Positions 1-8,244 of a stretch of DNA of 46,540 nucleotides are shown in pieces. A model generated the notes under the pieces. The model was not told the DNA's origin and did no database searches. It saw nothing but the letters and a program-made list of their open reading frames with translations. How positions within the stretch are numbered: position 1 is the first letter of the stretch; each line of letters starts with the position of its first letter. A program made the position numbers and the translations under genes. This stretch comes from Candidatus Acutalibacter pullistercoris (GTDB taxonomy: Bacteria > Bacillota > Clostridia > Oscillospirales > Acutalibacteraceae): contig DXDU01000023.1 in assembly GCA_019115285.1 (NCBI GenBank), positions 1 through 46,540 of the forward strand, read 5' to 3'.

Positions 1-73
1 CGCGGGAGGGGGTAGGGGGGTGGGCAGCACAAAGCTTTCCCACCCGGCAGGCGAGACCAGGGGGTGGGCTCAT

Positions 74-108
74 AAAACCGCCCCGCGGGAAATAGGACGG
101 GGAGGCGG
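74..108 (-). terminator. Probable terminator after mutS2
   Basis: On the minus strand an imperfect GC stem (arms about 104-108 with 78-82, with a bulged base at 103) is followed by TTTTA (77-73). It lies about 140 bases past the mutS2 stop and is the first terminator-like structure after that gene. Confidence 0.45.
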
Positions 109-159
109 CCTATCGCCCTGCGGGCGCGTGCGGCCGTCTCCCCTGCCTTGCTCTTTTTC

Positions 160-224
160 GCGGCTGCGCCGCTCGTAAGGTCGTGGAGCTCCGCTCCACA
201 CCTCGCAGCCTTTTGTAAAAGGCT
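160..224. repeat. Cluster of three hairpins downstream of mutS2
   Basis: Three perfect inverted repeats follow each other: arms 160-164/168-172 (loop TGC), 183-189/193-199 (loop TCC) and 207-214/217-224 (AGCCTTTT, loop GT). None has a clear T tract on the minus strand. I see no gene in bases 1-245. The block looks like an intergenic structured repeat, not coding sequence. Confidence 0.5.
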
Positions 225-245
225 GGCGAAAACTTTTATTTCGCT

Positions 246-2600
246 TTACTTCAGCTCGGCGATGGTGACGCCGCTCTCCCCTTCGCCGTAGACCCCCAGG
301 CGGAAGCTCTTCACCTGCGGGCACCGGCGCAGGTGCTGCTGCACCGCCGCCCGGAGCACCCCGGTGCCCTTGCCGTGGATGATGGTCACCTGGGGCAGGT
401 GCATCCGGCTGGCCCGGTCCAGGAAGGCGTCCAGCTCCATCAACCCCTCCTCCACGTTCTGGCCCCGCAGGTCCAGGCTGGTGGCCACCTCCGGAGTGGA
501 CACGGACTTGGTCACCATCCGGGTGGGCTGGTGCTTTTTCTGCTGGGTCTTGGTGAGCAGCCGCAGATTGGAAAGGGCCACCCGGGTCTTCACGATCCCC
601 GCCTGGACCAGCACCTGGCCGTCCTTGGGGGCTTCCAGCACCGTGGCGTTCTTGTCAATGTCGAAAATCAGCACATCGTCCCCAGGGCGCAGCTCCCGGG
701 GGAGCACATAGCCCTCGTTGGAGCGGCGGCTCACCGGGTCAGAGGCCTTTTCCAGGTCCCGCATCCCCGACCGGAGCCTGGCTTTCTGCTCGGCGGACAA
801 TGCCTTATTCTTCTGGCGGCGCAGTTCCTCCAGCTCGTTTAACAGGGCGTCGGCCTGCTGCCTTGTCTTCTGCACAATGCGGGCGGCCTCCTGCCGGGCC
901 TGGTCCACCTCTTTTTTGGCCTGGCGCTCCGCCTCTTCCCGCAGACGTTCCGCCTCTTTTGCCTTTTCCTGGGCGTCCCTGGCGGCGGAGCGGGCCTGCT
1001 CCAGCTGGTCCTCCATGTTCCGGCGGCTCTCCTCCAGCCGGCCCACCACCTCCTCAAAGGCGGTGCTCTCCTGGCTCACCAGCTCCCCGGCCCGGTCCAC
1101 AATGGCCCCGTCCATGCCCAGCCGCCGGGAGATGGCGAAGGCGTTGGACTTTCCCGGCACGCCGATGAGCAGCCGGTAGGTGGGCCGCAGGGTGGCCACG
1201 TCAAACTCGCAGCAGGCATTCTCCACCCCGTCGGTCTGCAGGGCGTAGGCCTTCAGCTCGGCGTAGTGGGTGGTGCAGGCAAGGCGGGCCCCCTTCTTCC
1301 GCAGCTCCTCGATGATGGCCGTGGCCAGGGCGGCGCCCTCCACCGGGTCGGTGCCGGCGCCCAGCTCGTCTAAGAGCACCAAGCTCTCCGGCCCGGAGAG
1401 CTTCAGGATCTTCACGATGTTCACCATGTGGGAGGAGAAGGTGGACAGGCTCTGTTCGATGCTCTGCTCGTCCCCGATGTCCGCCAGGATGTGGCGGTAC
1501 ACCGCCACCCGGCTGCCCTCCCCCGCGGGGACCATCAGGCCGCACATGGCCATCAGGGTCAAAAGCCCCAGGGTCTTCAAGGCCACGGTCTTGCCGCCGG
1601 TGTTGGGGCCGGTGATGATCAGCGCGTCGAAGCTCTCTCCCAGGGACAGGTCCGTGGGCACCACCTTGTCCTTGGGGATCAGGGGGTGGCGGGCCCGGTG
1701 CAGCACGGTCCGCCGGTTTTCGTCGATCACCGGCACCACGGCCTTCATCTGGTAGGCCACCTGGGCCTTGGCGAAGATCAGGTCCAGCTGCACCGCGTAC
1801 TGGTAGCTCTCGATGATAGCGTCGGCGAACTCCCCCGCCTCCCCGGAGAGCTCCAGCAGGATCCGCTGGATCTCCTCCTGCTCGTCAGACTGGAGCACCC
1901 GGATCTCGTTGTTGGCCTCCACCACGCTCATGGGCTCGATGAACACCGTGGCCCCAGAGGCGGAGGTGTCGTGGACCAGGCCGGGGACCTCCCCCCGGTA
2001 CTCGGCCTTGACCGGCACCACGTACCGGCCCCCCCGCTGGGTGACGATGGCCTCCTGCAGGTGCTTCTGGTGGGAGGTGGAGCGGATGAGCTTGTCCAGC
2101 TGGTCCCGGGCCCGGGCGGAGGCCGCCCGGATCTTCCGCCGGATGGCCGCCAGGGCCGGGGAGGCGGCGTCCGCCACCTCCTCCTCGCTGACGATGCAGG
2201 TGAAGATCTTCTCCTCTAAGTACTTGTTGGGCGCCAGGATCTCAAACCGGGGGGTGAGGGCGTTTTTCACGCTGGCGCTTTTCTCGTGCCACTGCTTGAG
2301 GGACCGGATGGCCCGCAGGGTGCCCCCCACCGCCAGCAGCTCCGGCAGCCCCAGGCCGCCCCCGGCCTGGGCCCGGCGCAGGGCGTTGGTCACGTTGCGC
2401 AGCCCGTAGAAGGAGGGCCCGCCGAACTTGGCCATGAGCACAAAGGCGGCGTCGGTCTCCTCCAGCAGGCGGCGGGCCTCGGCGGCGGTGTACACCGGCT
2501 GGATGGCCCGGGCAAGCTCCGCCCCGTCCGGGCAGGAGGCCTCCGCCGCCACCATCTCTAAAATCTTGTCGAGCTCTAAGGCCCGGTAATTCTTGTCCAT
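246..2600 (-). CDS. mutS2: Endonuclease MutS2
   Basis: MutS-family ATPase that acts on branched or recombination DNA and, in Bacillus, on collided ribosomes. The 784-residue length is normal. Residues about 330-338 form the Walker A motif GPNTGGKT (Lys337), followed by Walker B VLLDELGAGTDP. A long Glu/Arg/Lys coiled coil lies around residues 510-620, and the C-terminal 75 residues are a complete Smr nuclease domain (LDLRGQNVEE, then IHGKGTGVLR). There is no N-terminal mismatch-recognition domain, which separates it from MutS. It is the last gene of the phoH-recO run and starts 16 bases after the recO stop. The family call is very secure; the role in mismatch-independent repair or ribosome rescue is from the family. 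Confidence 0.96.
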   Translation of the reverse strand: MDKNYRALELDKILEMVAAEASCPDGAELARAIQPVYTAAEARRLLEETDAAFVLMAKFGGPSFYGLRNVTNALRRAQAGGGLGLPELLAVGGTLRAIRSLKQWHEKSASVKNALTPRFEILAPNKYLEEKIFTCIVSEEEVADAASPALAAIRRKIRAASARARDQLDKLIRSTSHQKHLQEAIVTQRGGRYVVPVKAEYRGEVPGLVHDTSASGATVFIEPMSVVEANNEIRVLQSDEQEEIQRILLELSGEAGEFADAIIESYQYAVQLDLIFAKAQVAYQMKAVVPVIDENRRTVLHRARHPLIPKDKVVPTDLSLGESFDALIITGPNTGGKTVALKTLGLLTLMAMCGLMVPAGEGSRVAVYRHILADIGDEQSIEQSLSTFSSHMVNIVKILKLSGPESLVLLDELGAGTDPVEGAALATAIIEELRKKGARLACTTHYAELKAYALQTDGVENACCEFDVATLRPTYRLLIGVPGKSNAFAISRRLGMDGAIVDRAGELVSQESTAFEEVVGRLEESRRNMEDQLEQARSAARDAQEKAKEAERLREEAERQAKKEVDQARQEAARIVQKTRQQADALLNELEELRRQKNKALSAEQKARLRSGMRDLEKASDPVSRRSNEGYVLPRELRPGDDVLIFDIDKNATVLEAPKDGQVLVQAGIVKTRVALSNLRLLTKTQQKKHQPTRMVTKSVSTPEVATSLDLRGQNVEEGLMELDAFLDRASRMHLPQVTIIHGKGTGVLRAAVQQHLRRCPQVKSFRLGVYGEGESGVTIAELK

Positions 2601-2616
2601 ACTGTCTCCTTGTCCT

Positions 2617-3360
2617 CTAGGTCAGACTCTTGTAGAAATCCAGGGTCTTGGGGCGCTTTTGCAGGGTGTGGACCAGGTAGGCCTCCGCGGCGGCGGCCAG
2701 CTCCCCGGTGGGGCCGGGGGCCAGCTGGAACCGGAACAGCCGGTCAAAGTCCACGTAGATGATGTGCCGCATGGCGCTGAGCGCCCCGGGGGACAGGGCC
2801 ACGAAGGGGTCCCCCTTGGGCAGGTAGCAGTCCTTGCAGTAGATGGTGCCCCGGTTCACCTTAAAGTACATGCGCTCCGACTCATAGGCCCCGCACGCCG
2901 CACAGCAAACCAGGTCCGGCATATAGCCGGAGAGGGAGAGCATCCGCAGCTCCACCAGGGGCTTGAGCAGTTCCGGGGGCCTTGTCCCCTTGCTGAGAAA
3001 ATGCAGGGCGTTGAGCACCAGCCGCAAATACTCCTGAGAGTCCGTGCCCTCGGGCACCAGCTCCACCGCCAGCTCGCAGAAGTACTGGGCCAGGGAGAGC
3101 CGGGTCAGGTCCTCCCGCAGGCCGAAAAAGCCCTGGATGGGAATGGCGTCGTTGATCATGTTTTTCTCCCGGCCCTTCCAGAGGGTCAGCCGGGAATAGC
3201 ACAACAGCCCCGTGCCCGCGTTTTTGCTGTCCTTTAAATTCTTGGCCCGCCGGGCGAAGGCCCGGAGCACCCCTTGGTCACCGGTGAGCACCGTCACCAG
3301 CCGGTCGCTTTCCCCCAGGGCCTGCTCCCGGATGATGAGCCCCTGGGTGGTGGTCTTCAC
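2617..3360 (-). CDS. recO: DNA repair protein RecO
   Basis: Recombination mediator of the RecFOR pathway that loads RecA onto SSB-coated single-stranded DNA. The N-terminus (TTQGLIIREQALGESDRLV) is the typical RecO OB fold, and a four-cysteine zinc finger (CCAAC ... YCKDC) lies near residues 150-175. I chose the GTG at 3358-3360: GGAGGAG sits about eight bases upstream and the family begins at this point. An in-frame ATG at 3414 would add 18 residues that do not look like RecO and would lie inside the upstream small gene. The start overlaps the yqzL-like ORF by 83 bases, so the two are probably translationally linked. Length is 247 residues, normal for RecO. Confidence 0.94.
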   Translation of the reverse strand: MKTTTQGLIIREQALGESDRLVTVLTGDQGVLRAFARRAKNLKDSKNAGTGLLCYSRLTLWKGREKNMINDAIPIQGFFGLREDLTRLSLAQYFCELAVELVPEGTDSQEYLRLVLNALHFLSKGTRPPELLKPLVELRMLSLSGYMPDLVCCAACGAYESERMYFKVNRGTIYCKDCYLPKGDPFVALSPGALSAMRHIIYVDFDRLFRFQLAPGPTGELAAAAEAYLVHTLQKRPKTLDFYKSLT

Positions 3361-3460
3361 AGCGTCTCTCCTCCCCCTGGTCCCTGATCCGCGCGTATTG
3401 CAGATAGTCTCCAATCTTTCCCGTGCTGGCGAAACACTGCCAGGCCTGCCGCTCGTCCAC
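3278..3460 (-). CDS. yqzL: YqzL-like small protein
   Basis: A 60-codon ORF from GTG (3458-3460) with GGGGGGAAG about seven bases upstream. The N-terminal half (AWQCFASTGKIGDYLQYARI) matches the family pattern as I remember it: W-x-x-F-x-x-T-G-x-I/V-x-x-Y-L-x-Y/F. Bacillus carries yqzL exactly between era and recO, as here. After residue 34 the frame runs over the recO start and its sequence (H/P/G-rich) looks like a shadow of recO, so the last 26 residues may be unselected. Function is unknown in the family. Position and motif together make the call fairly good, although short-ORF evidence is limited. Confidence 0.68.
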   Translation of the reverse strand: MDERQAWQCFASTGKIGDYLQYARIRDQGEERRCEDHHPGAHHPGAGPGGKRPAGDGAHR

Positions 3461-3588
3461 CGCGCTTCCCCCCTTTTGGGCTTTCGCCCTCTGGGAAAAG
3501 TATTTGCAGTCTCGTCCCGGCTATGACAGGAAAACTTTTGTCTTTTCGACGTGTTCCGGCAGGTTTTGCCTGTGATTTGTGCTAGGGC

Positions 3589-4506
3589 TCACAGCTCCAA
3601 GTCCCGCTCGTTAAAGCCCAGGCTCTGCAAAGTCTCCGGGCGCTGGCGCCAGTCTTCCTTCACCTTCACCCACAGCTGCAGGTCCACCGGGCAGCCGAAG
3701 AACCGCTCCAGGTCCTCTCTGGCCTGGGTGCCGATCTTCTTCAGGGTGGCGCCTCCCTTGCCGATGAGGATGCCCTTGTGGTTGGGCCGCTCGCAGTACA
3801 GGGTGACGTGGATCTCCAGCCCCCGGCCCCGCTCCTTCATGCTCTCGGTGACGGCGGCCACCCCGTGGGGCACCTCCTGCTCCAGCAGGCGCAGGACCTT
3901 CTCCCGCACCGTCTCCCCCACGATCACCCGCTCGGGCTGGTCGGTGAGGGTGTCCTCCGGGAACAGGAAGCCCCCCGGCTGGCACAGCGCTTTCAGCTCT
4001 CCCAGCAGGTCCTCCATTCCCTCTCCCGTTCTGGCGGAAAGGGGCACCACCCCCTGGAAAGGGTACAGCGCCGCGAACTCCCGGATCTGCTCCATCAGGG
4101 GGGTCTTGTCCTTCAGCAGGTCGATCTTATTGATGGCCAGCACCGCCGGGAGCTTCAGCTCCCCAAAGCGCCGGACCAGGTCCCGGTCGGCGGGGGAGAC
4201 TTTGGCCCCGGCCTCGGTGACCAGCAAACAGGCGTCCACCCCGGACACGGCGCTGGCCACGGACTTCACCATGTACTCCCCCAGGGAGTTTTTGGGCTTC
4301 ATCAGGCCGGGGGTGTCTAAAAACACCAGCTGGTCCTGGCCCTGGGTGAGCACCCCCATAATCCTGGTCCGGGTGGTCTGGGGCTTGCGGGAGACGATGG
4401 CGATCTTCTGCCCGATGAGCTTGTTGAGCAGCGAGGACTTGCCCACGTTGGGCCGGCCCACAATGGCCAAAAACGCCGAGCGCCCCTGGGGTTGTCTGTC
4501 TTCCAT
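3589..4506 (-). CDS. era: GTPase Era
   Basis: Essential GTPase that binds the 3' end of 16S rRNA and assists maturation of the 30S subunit. It shows G1 (GRPNVGKSS, residues 17-25), the G2/G3 region (TTRTRIMG; DTPGL), NKID, and a C-terminal KH domain with GKGGATLKKIG. The ATG at 4504-4506 is preceded by GGAGGAAC, so the longer in-frame start at 4542 is unlikely. Length is 305 residues, as usual. It lies between dgkA and yqzL/recO, the standard Firmicutes order, which ties it functionally to ybeY (16S 3'-end processing) two genes upstream. Confidence 0.97.
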   Translation of the reverse strand: MEDRQPQGRSAFLAIVGRPNVGKSSLLNKLIGQKIAIVSRKPQTTRTRIMGVLTQGQDQLVFLDTPGLMKPKNSLGEYMVKSVASAVSGVDACLLVTEAGAKVSPADRDLVRRFGELKLPAVLAINKIDLLKDKTPLMEQIREFAALYPFQGVVPLSARTGEGMEDLLGELKALCQPGGFLFPEDTLTDQPERVIVGETVREKVLRLLEQEVPHGVAAVTESMKERGRGLEIHVTLYCERPNHKGILIGKGGATLKKIGTQAREDLERFFGCPVDLQLWVKVKEDWRQRPETLQSLGFNERDLEL

Positions 4507-4566
4507 AGCTTGTTCCTCCAACACAAGAGACGCGGGAGACATCTCCCAGCGCCTCTGTTTTTTCCC

Positions 4567-5049
4567 TTATTTCCCTCTTCCCTGTTTTCCAGGCAGGGCG
4601 ACCCACACCCACGCCGCCCCCAGAGAGGCCAGGAAGAGAATGCCCTTCCAGGGGACCAGGCACAGTTCTTGCACCGCCTGCCACAGCTCCGGCCGCAGGA
4701 AGATCACCAGCCCTAAGGCGGCGGCGGCGACAGCCCCCAGCAGCACCGCCCCGGCGGCCACGTCCTTCACGTCCCGGATCATGGGGTTGGGGTGCTTCTG
4801 GGCGAAGTTGCACAAGGTCTCCACCCCGGTGTTGGCGGCCTCCAGCCCGGTGACCAGGCCCATGGCCCCGATCAGGCAGGCCCACTCCCCCCGGGAAAGG
4901 GGCAGCTGCAGGCCGAAGTACACCACATAGCAGCAAACCGCCAGGTGGATGCGCATATTCCGCTGGGTGCGCACGCACACCCAAATGCCCCGCAGGGCGT
5001 CCCGAACCCCCAGGCTGAGCCCTCGCCGGGCCGGCCGCTCAGGATACAT
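4567..5049 (-). CDS. dgkA: Diacylglycerol/undecaprenol kinase family protein
   Basis: Small integral membrane kinase; in Gram-positive bacteria the family phosphorylates undecaprenol for lipid-carrier recycling. Visible are an N-terminal cytoplasmic stretch (RDALRGIWVCVRTQRNMRIH), the catalytic-region motif GLEAANTGVETL near residues 68-80, and DVKDVAAGAVLLGA before the next membrane helix. In most relatives the motif continues NTAIE-x-x-VDL; here it reads NTGVETLCNF, a modest departure. A fourth hydrophobic segment follows at the C-terminus, making 160 residues, somewhat longer than the common 120-140. Its start overlaps the ybeY end by 11 bases, indicating translational coupling. Substrate (lipid alcohol) is inferred from Gram-positive relatives. 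Confidence 0.9.
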   Translation of the reverse strand: MYPERPARRGLSLGVRDALRGIWVCVRTQRNMRIHLAVCCYVVYFGLQLPLSRGEWACLIGAMGLVTGLEAANTGVETLCNFAQKHPNPMIRDVKDVAAGAVLLGAVAAAALGLVIFLRPELWQAVQELCLVPWKGILFLASLGAAWVWVALPGKQGRGK

Positions 5050-5542
5050 CCGGCGCGTAGCTGCTGCTGGCGGGCAGGCCCAGCTGCCGCATGACGTACT
5101 CTTCCTTCTCCCGCATCCGCACCCGGGCCAGGCCTCCTTCCTCGTGGTCGTACCCCAGCAGGTGCAGCATGGAGTGGGCGGTGAGGAAGCCCACCTCCCG
5201 CTCTAAGCTGTGGCCGTAGGTCTTGGCCTGCTCCACAGCCTTGGGCATGGAAATGACGATGTCCCCCAGGATCTTGGCCCCGGTCTCGTGGTTCACATCG
5301 TAGTTGCCGTTCTCTCCCATGGGGAAAGAGAGCACGTCGGTCTCCGCGTCCTTGCCCCGGTACTGGGCGTTCATTTCCCGGATCTGCTCGTTGTCCACAA
5401 AGGACACGCTGATCTCGGCGGAGTCGGGAAACTGTTCCAGCTGCAGCACGGCGTGGCAGCACCGGCGGATGAGCATCCGCAGGCCCGTGGGGATCTTGAC
5501 AGCCTTTTGCCGGTTGGAGATGAGCACTCGGATTTTTTCCAT
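5039..5542 (-). CDS. ybeY: Endoribonuclease YbeY (rRNA maturation factor)
   Basis: Zinc-dependent endoribonuclease for 16S rRNA 3'-end maturation and ribosome quality control. The metal motif H-x3-H-x5-H is intact: His123, His127 and His133 in HSMLHLLGYDH. Upstream, SVSFVDNEQIREMNAQYRGKDAETDVLSFP is the family's conserved first half (shown in part). Length is 167 residues. It lies between phoH and dgkA, the usual order, and overlaps the dgkA start by 11 bases. Co-transcription from the phoH promoter is likely because there is no terminator between them. Confidence 0.95.
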   Translation of the reverse strand: MEKIRVLISNRQKAVKIPTGLRMLIRRCCHAVLQLEQFPDSAEISVSFVDNEQIREMNAQYRGKDAETDVLSFPMGENGNYDVNHETGAKILGDIVISMPKAVEQAKTYGHSLEREVGFLTAHSMLHLLGYDHEEGGLARVRMREKEEYVMRQLGLPASSSYAPDVS

Positions 5543-5591
5543 ACACTTATGCTTCCTTTCTGTTGGGTTTCTTTCCTAGAGGGAGGGCTTT

Positions 5592-6554
5592 TTACTTCCC
5601 GCTGGGCCTTCCGGCCCGCTCATAGGCTTTGATGATATCCTGGACCAGCCGGTGGCGCACCACGTCCTTTTCCGTAAAGCGGAACACGGCGATGTCGTCT
5701 ATGCCCCGCAGGATGCGCACCGCTTCCTTCAGGCCGGACTTCTTCCCCTCGGGCAGGTCGATCTGGGTCACGTCCCCGGTGATGACCATCTTGGAGTTGA
5801 ACCCCAGCCGGGTGAGGAACATCTTCATCTGCTCCCCGGTGGTGTTCTGGGCCTCGTCCAGGATGATGAAGCTGTCGTCCAAAGTCCTGCCCCGCATGTA
5901 GGCCAGGGGGGCCACCTCGATATTCCCCCGCTCCACGTAGCGCTGGTAGGTCTCCGCCCCCAGCATGTCGAACAGGGCGTCGTACAAAGGCCGCAGGTAG
6001 GGGTCCACCTTCTGCTGCAGGTCCCCGGGCAGGAAGCCCAGCTTCTCCCCAGCCTCCACCGCCGGGCGGGTGAGGATGATCCTGTTCACCTGCTGGGCCC
6101 GGAAGGCCGTCACCGCCATGGCCACGGCCAGGTAGGTCTTGCCCGTGCCCGCGGGCCCCACCCCGATGGTGATGGTGTTCTCCTTGATGCTGTCGCAGTA
6201 AGTGCGCTGGCCCACGGTCTTGGGCTTTACAGGCTTTCCCTTGCTGGTGATGCAGATGCAGTCCCCGGCAAGCCTTGCCACTTTGTCTTCGCTGTCCTCC
6301 TCCACCATCTGCATGCAGTAGTGGATGTTCTGCTCGGTGAGGGTCTCTCCCCCGCCGATGAGGGTAATCAGGCTGCGCACCACCCGGGCGGCCTTGTCCA
6401 CGGCCTCCGGGTCCTCCCCGGAGATCTTCAATTCCTGGTCCCGGAACACCAGGGACACCCCATACTTTTGCTCCACCAAACGCATGTTGCCGTCGAAGCT
6501 GCCAAACAGCTCCGCGGCCTGTTCAATCCTGTCTAAATTGATCCTCTGTTCCAA
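5592..6554 (-). CDS. phoH: PhoH family ATPase
   Basis: PhoH-like P-loop ATPase/helicase-type protein, often linked to ybeY and RNA metabolism. Walker A is GPAGTGKT (residues 133-140) and Walker B-like FIILDEAQN follows. I favour the TTG at 6552-6554: AGGGAG lies six bases upstream, and the promoter at 6611-6640 predicts a transcript start near 6604. That would leave only about eight leader bases for the in-frame ATG at 6594-6596, with no ribosome site. With TTG the protein starts MEQRINLDRIEQAAELFG, like relatives, and is 320 residues long. The TTG choice is inference; the longer form has 334 residues. It heads a run through ybeY, dgkA, era, recO and mutS2. Confidence 0.92.
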   Translation of the reverse strand: MEQRINLDRIEQAAELFGSFDGNMRLVEQKYGVSLVFRDQELKISGEDPEAVDKAARVVRSLITLIGGGETLTEQNIHYCMQMVEEDSEDKVARLAGDCICITSKGKPVKPKTVGQRTYCDSIKENTITIGVGPAGTGKTYLAVAMAVTAFRAQQVNRIILTRPAVEAGEKLGFLPGDLQQKVDPYLRPLYDALFDMLGAETYQRYVERGNIEVAPLAYMRGRTLDDSFIILDEAQNTTGEQMKMFLTRLGFNSKMVITGDVTQIDLPEGKKSGLKEAVRILRGIDDIAVFRFTEKDVVRHRLVQDIIKAYERAGRPSGK

Positions 6555-6610
6555 AGATATCTCCCTTGATCCTCGTTTTTCGCCGCAGGGCGGCATATTT
6601 CCTGATTCTT

Positions 6611-6640
6611 ATTATAGCACAGCAAAATCCCGGACTTCAA
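6611..6640 (-). promoter_or_regulatory. Promoter of phoH operon
   Basis: On the minus strand, TTGAAG (6635-6640), 18 bases, then TATAAT (6611-6616) with an extended TGC just upstream. It is the only AT-rich gap in this region and lies between the yqfD stop and phoH. Confidence 0.75.
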
Positions 6641-6677
6641 GCAAAAAACCTATGAATCTTCCCCAAAACTTTTTCCT

Positions 6678-7889
6678 CTAGCTGGGCGAAATCCCCAAAA
6701 CCGGCTGGACCACCCCGATCTCCTCCCGGCAGCGGCACCGGGCGGTGAGGGTGCAGCCCTCGTTGGAGAATCCAAACTCCAGCTCCTCCTCCAGAATCCG
6801 CGCCCCTTGCGGCAGCTGTTCCCTCTGCTCTTCCCGCAGGGACAGCAAGGCCCTGTCCCGCTGCTCCTCCTCCGTGAGGACCAGCGCCTGCCGGGTTCTG
6901 GGCTGCACCGTGCGAACGTTCCAGGCAAGGGGCAGCTCGGTGTCCAGGGCTTTCACCGGGGAGCGCTTCTCCCACACCAGGCTGTCCTGGGGGGGAGCGG
7001 TCCACAGGCCCAGGGGCAGGCGCAGGCCGAACAGCTCCAGGTACAGCTGGCGCTGTGGTTCCCCCTGGGGCTGCAGCACCTCCGCCGTGGCCCCCACGGT
7101 GACGGTGAACTCCCGGTAGGTCTCCGCCACCACCGACCCCCGGGAGGCCCCCGCCCGCTGGTACCGGATGTTGGGCTGGGGGCCGTAGGGGTCTGGCACC
7201 TGCTCGTACAGTCCGGAGATGAGCAGCTGGCCCTTCGTCACCACGTCCCCCACTTTCACCTCCGCCCGGCCTTCTTCCGCGGTGATCTCCACCACCTGGC
7301 CCTCTTTTCCCGCCACGATGTTGGACCACTCCTCCACCTGCTCCCGCTCCGGCTCTGGGTCCCCCTCCCGCACGGCAATCTGGGCGAAGCAGCCGTCGGT
7401 GTTCACCGCCGCCCAGGTCAGGCCCTCCACTTCCCGGAGAATCCCCCGGGCGGCCAGGCGCGGCTCCAGATCGGAAAGCCTGACCCCCAGCCGGACGCCC
7501 CGGCTCTCGGCGGCGTCCAAGATCTGCCGCCGGGTGACGGCGTCCTCCCCGGAAACCGCAATGCCCCACAGGCAGCCGGACAGGTACCAGTACAGCAGCC
7601 CGGCGGCCAGGGTCCCTGCCACCAGCCCCTTCCTGTCCAGGAGCTTTCTGCTCCAAAAGGGCAGGCCCACTTTTTGGGTGATCCGGCACACCGCCCCGGC
7701 CCGGCGGCACAGGGGGCGCAGCCGGTGGTACGACCCTGCCAGCACCCAGGCGGAAGAACCCTCCGGCCCTGGGCGGTAGCCCCACAACACAAGGCCCTGG
7801 CGGGCGGCCAAAGTCACCAGCCGGGGGCAGTTTCCGGTCATCCGGAACTCCACGGCCCCTCTCCCCCAGCGGTAGATCTCCTCCAGCAC
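6678..7889 (-). CDS. yqfD: Sporulation protein YqfD
   Basis: Membrane protein of the mother-cell (sigma-E) sporulation programme in Bacillus. The protein has an N-terminal soluble domain (residues 1-90) and one clear transmembrane segment around residues 92-110 (LVAGTLAAGLLYWYLSGCLW). A large extracytoplasmic part follows, with the family phrase GIAVSGEDAVTRRQILDAA and a lipoyl/barrel-like stretch EVKVGDVVTKGQLLISG. Length is 403 residues, as in relatives. It starts 12 bases after yqfC, its usual partner. The organism is therefore expected to make endospores. Molecular activity is unknown; the family call rests on length, topology and partner gene. Confidence 0.9.
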   Translation of the reverse strand: MLEEIYRWGRGAVEFRMTGNCPRLVTLAARQGLVLWGYRPGPEGSSAWVLAGSYHRLRPLCRRAGAVCRITQKVGLPFWSRKLLDRKGLVAGTLAAGLLYWYLSGCLWGIAVSGEDAVTRRQILDAAESRGVRLGVRLSDLEPRLAARGILREVEGLTWAAVNTDGCFAQIAVREGDPEPEREQVEEWSNIVAGKEGQVVEITAEEGRAEVKVGDVVTKGQLLISGLYEQVPDPYGPQPNIRYQRAGASRGSVVAETYREFTVTVGATAEVLQPQGEPQRQLYLELFGLRLPLGLWTAPPQDSLVWEKRSPVKALDTELPLAWNVRTVQPRTRQALVLTEEEQRDRALLSLREEQREQLPQGARILEEELEFGFSNEGCTLTARCRCREEIGVVQPVLGISPS

Positions 7890-7901
7890 GGCGCTCCCTC
7901 C

Positions 7902-8126
7902 CTAGTCCAGGTATTCCGCTCCCCGCAGCGTCCCCTCCACCAACGCCCCGGTGGGGGTGAGCCGCACCAGGCGCAGGTCCCGGCCCCACAGCCGCAGCAC
8001 CCGCCGGTCCACCCGAAGGAGCACCTCCTCCGGGCCGTAGCGCACCACCCCCTGGCAGCCGTCCACCACCCCCTGGCGGGTGCCCAGCAGCTGCACCACC
8101 GGGCTCCACTGTCCCAAAGGCTCCAC
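7902..8126 (-). CDS. yqfC: Sporulation protein YqfC (YabP/YqfC family)
   Basis: Small protein encoded directly before yqfD in spore formers. The GTG at 8124-8126 has AAAGGAGGG six to seven bases upstream. The in-frame ATG at 8159 has no ribosome site and would place the Shine-Dalgarno sequence inside the coding region. The 74-residue product contains the YabP/YqfC core (GVVRYGPEEVLLRVDRRVLR, then GRDLRLVRLTPTGALVEGTL), which folds as beta strands in the family. I see no convincing sigma-E promoter upstream, although the intergenic region to the divergent ylbJ is only about 120 bases and could hold both start sites. Confidence 0.85.
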   Translation of the reverse strand: MEPLGQWSPVVQLLGTRQGVVDGCQGVVRYGPEEVLLRVDRRVLRLWGRDLRLVRLTPTGALVEGTLRGAEYLD

Positions 8127-8244
8127 AGCACTCCCTCCTTTCCCGTCCCGTTCCCCCATACCTATGCGGCGGGGGCGGGGAAAAGCACGCTCATACAGGC
8201 CTCCCGCCCCGCGTAAATTTTAAAAAGGGGAAAGGGGGCTTTCT

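Noticed and set aside
8160-8244. Sigma-E promoters for yqfC-yqfD and ylbJ
   Set aside because: Candidate boxes (TCATACA, CGTAAATT) match poorly and spacing is uncertain. Regulation by sigma-E is inferred from the families only.
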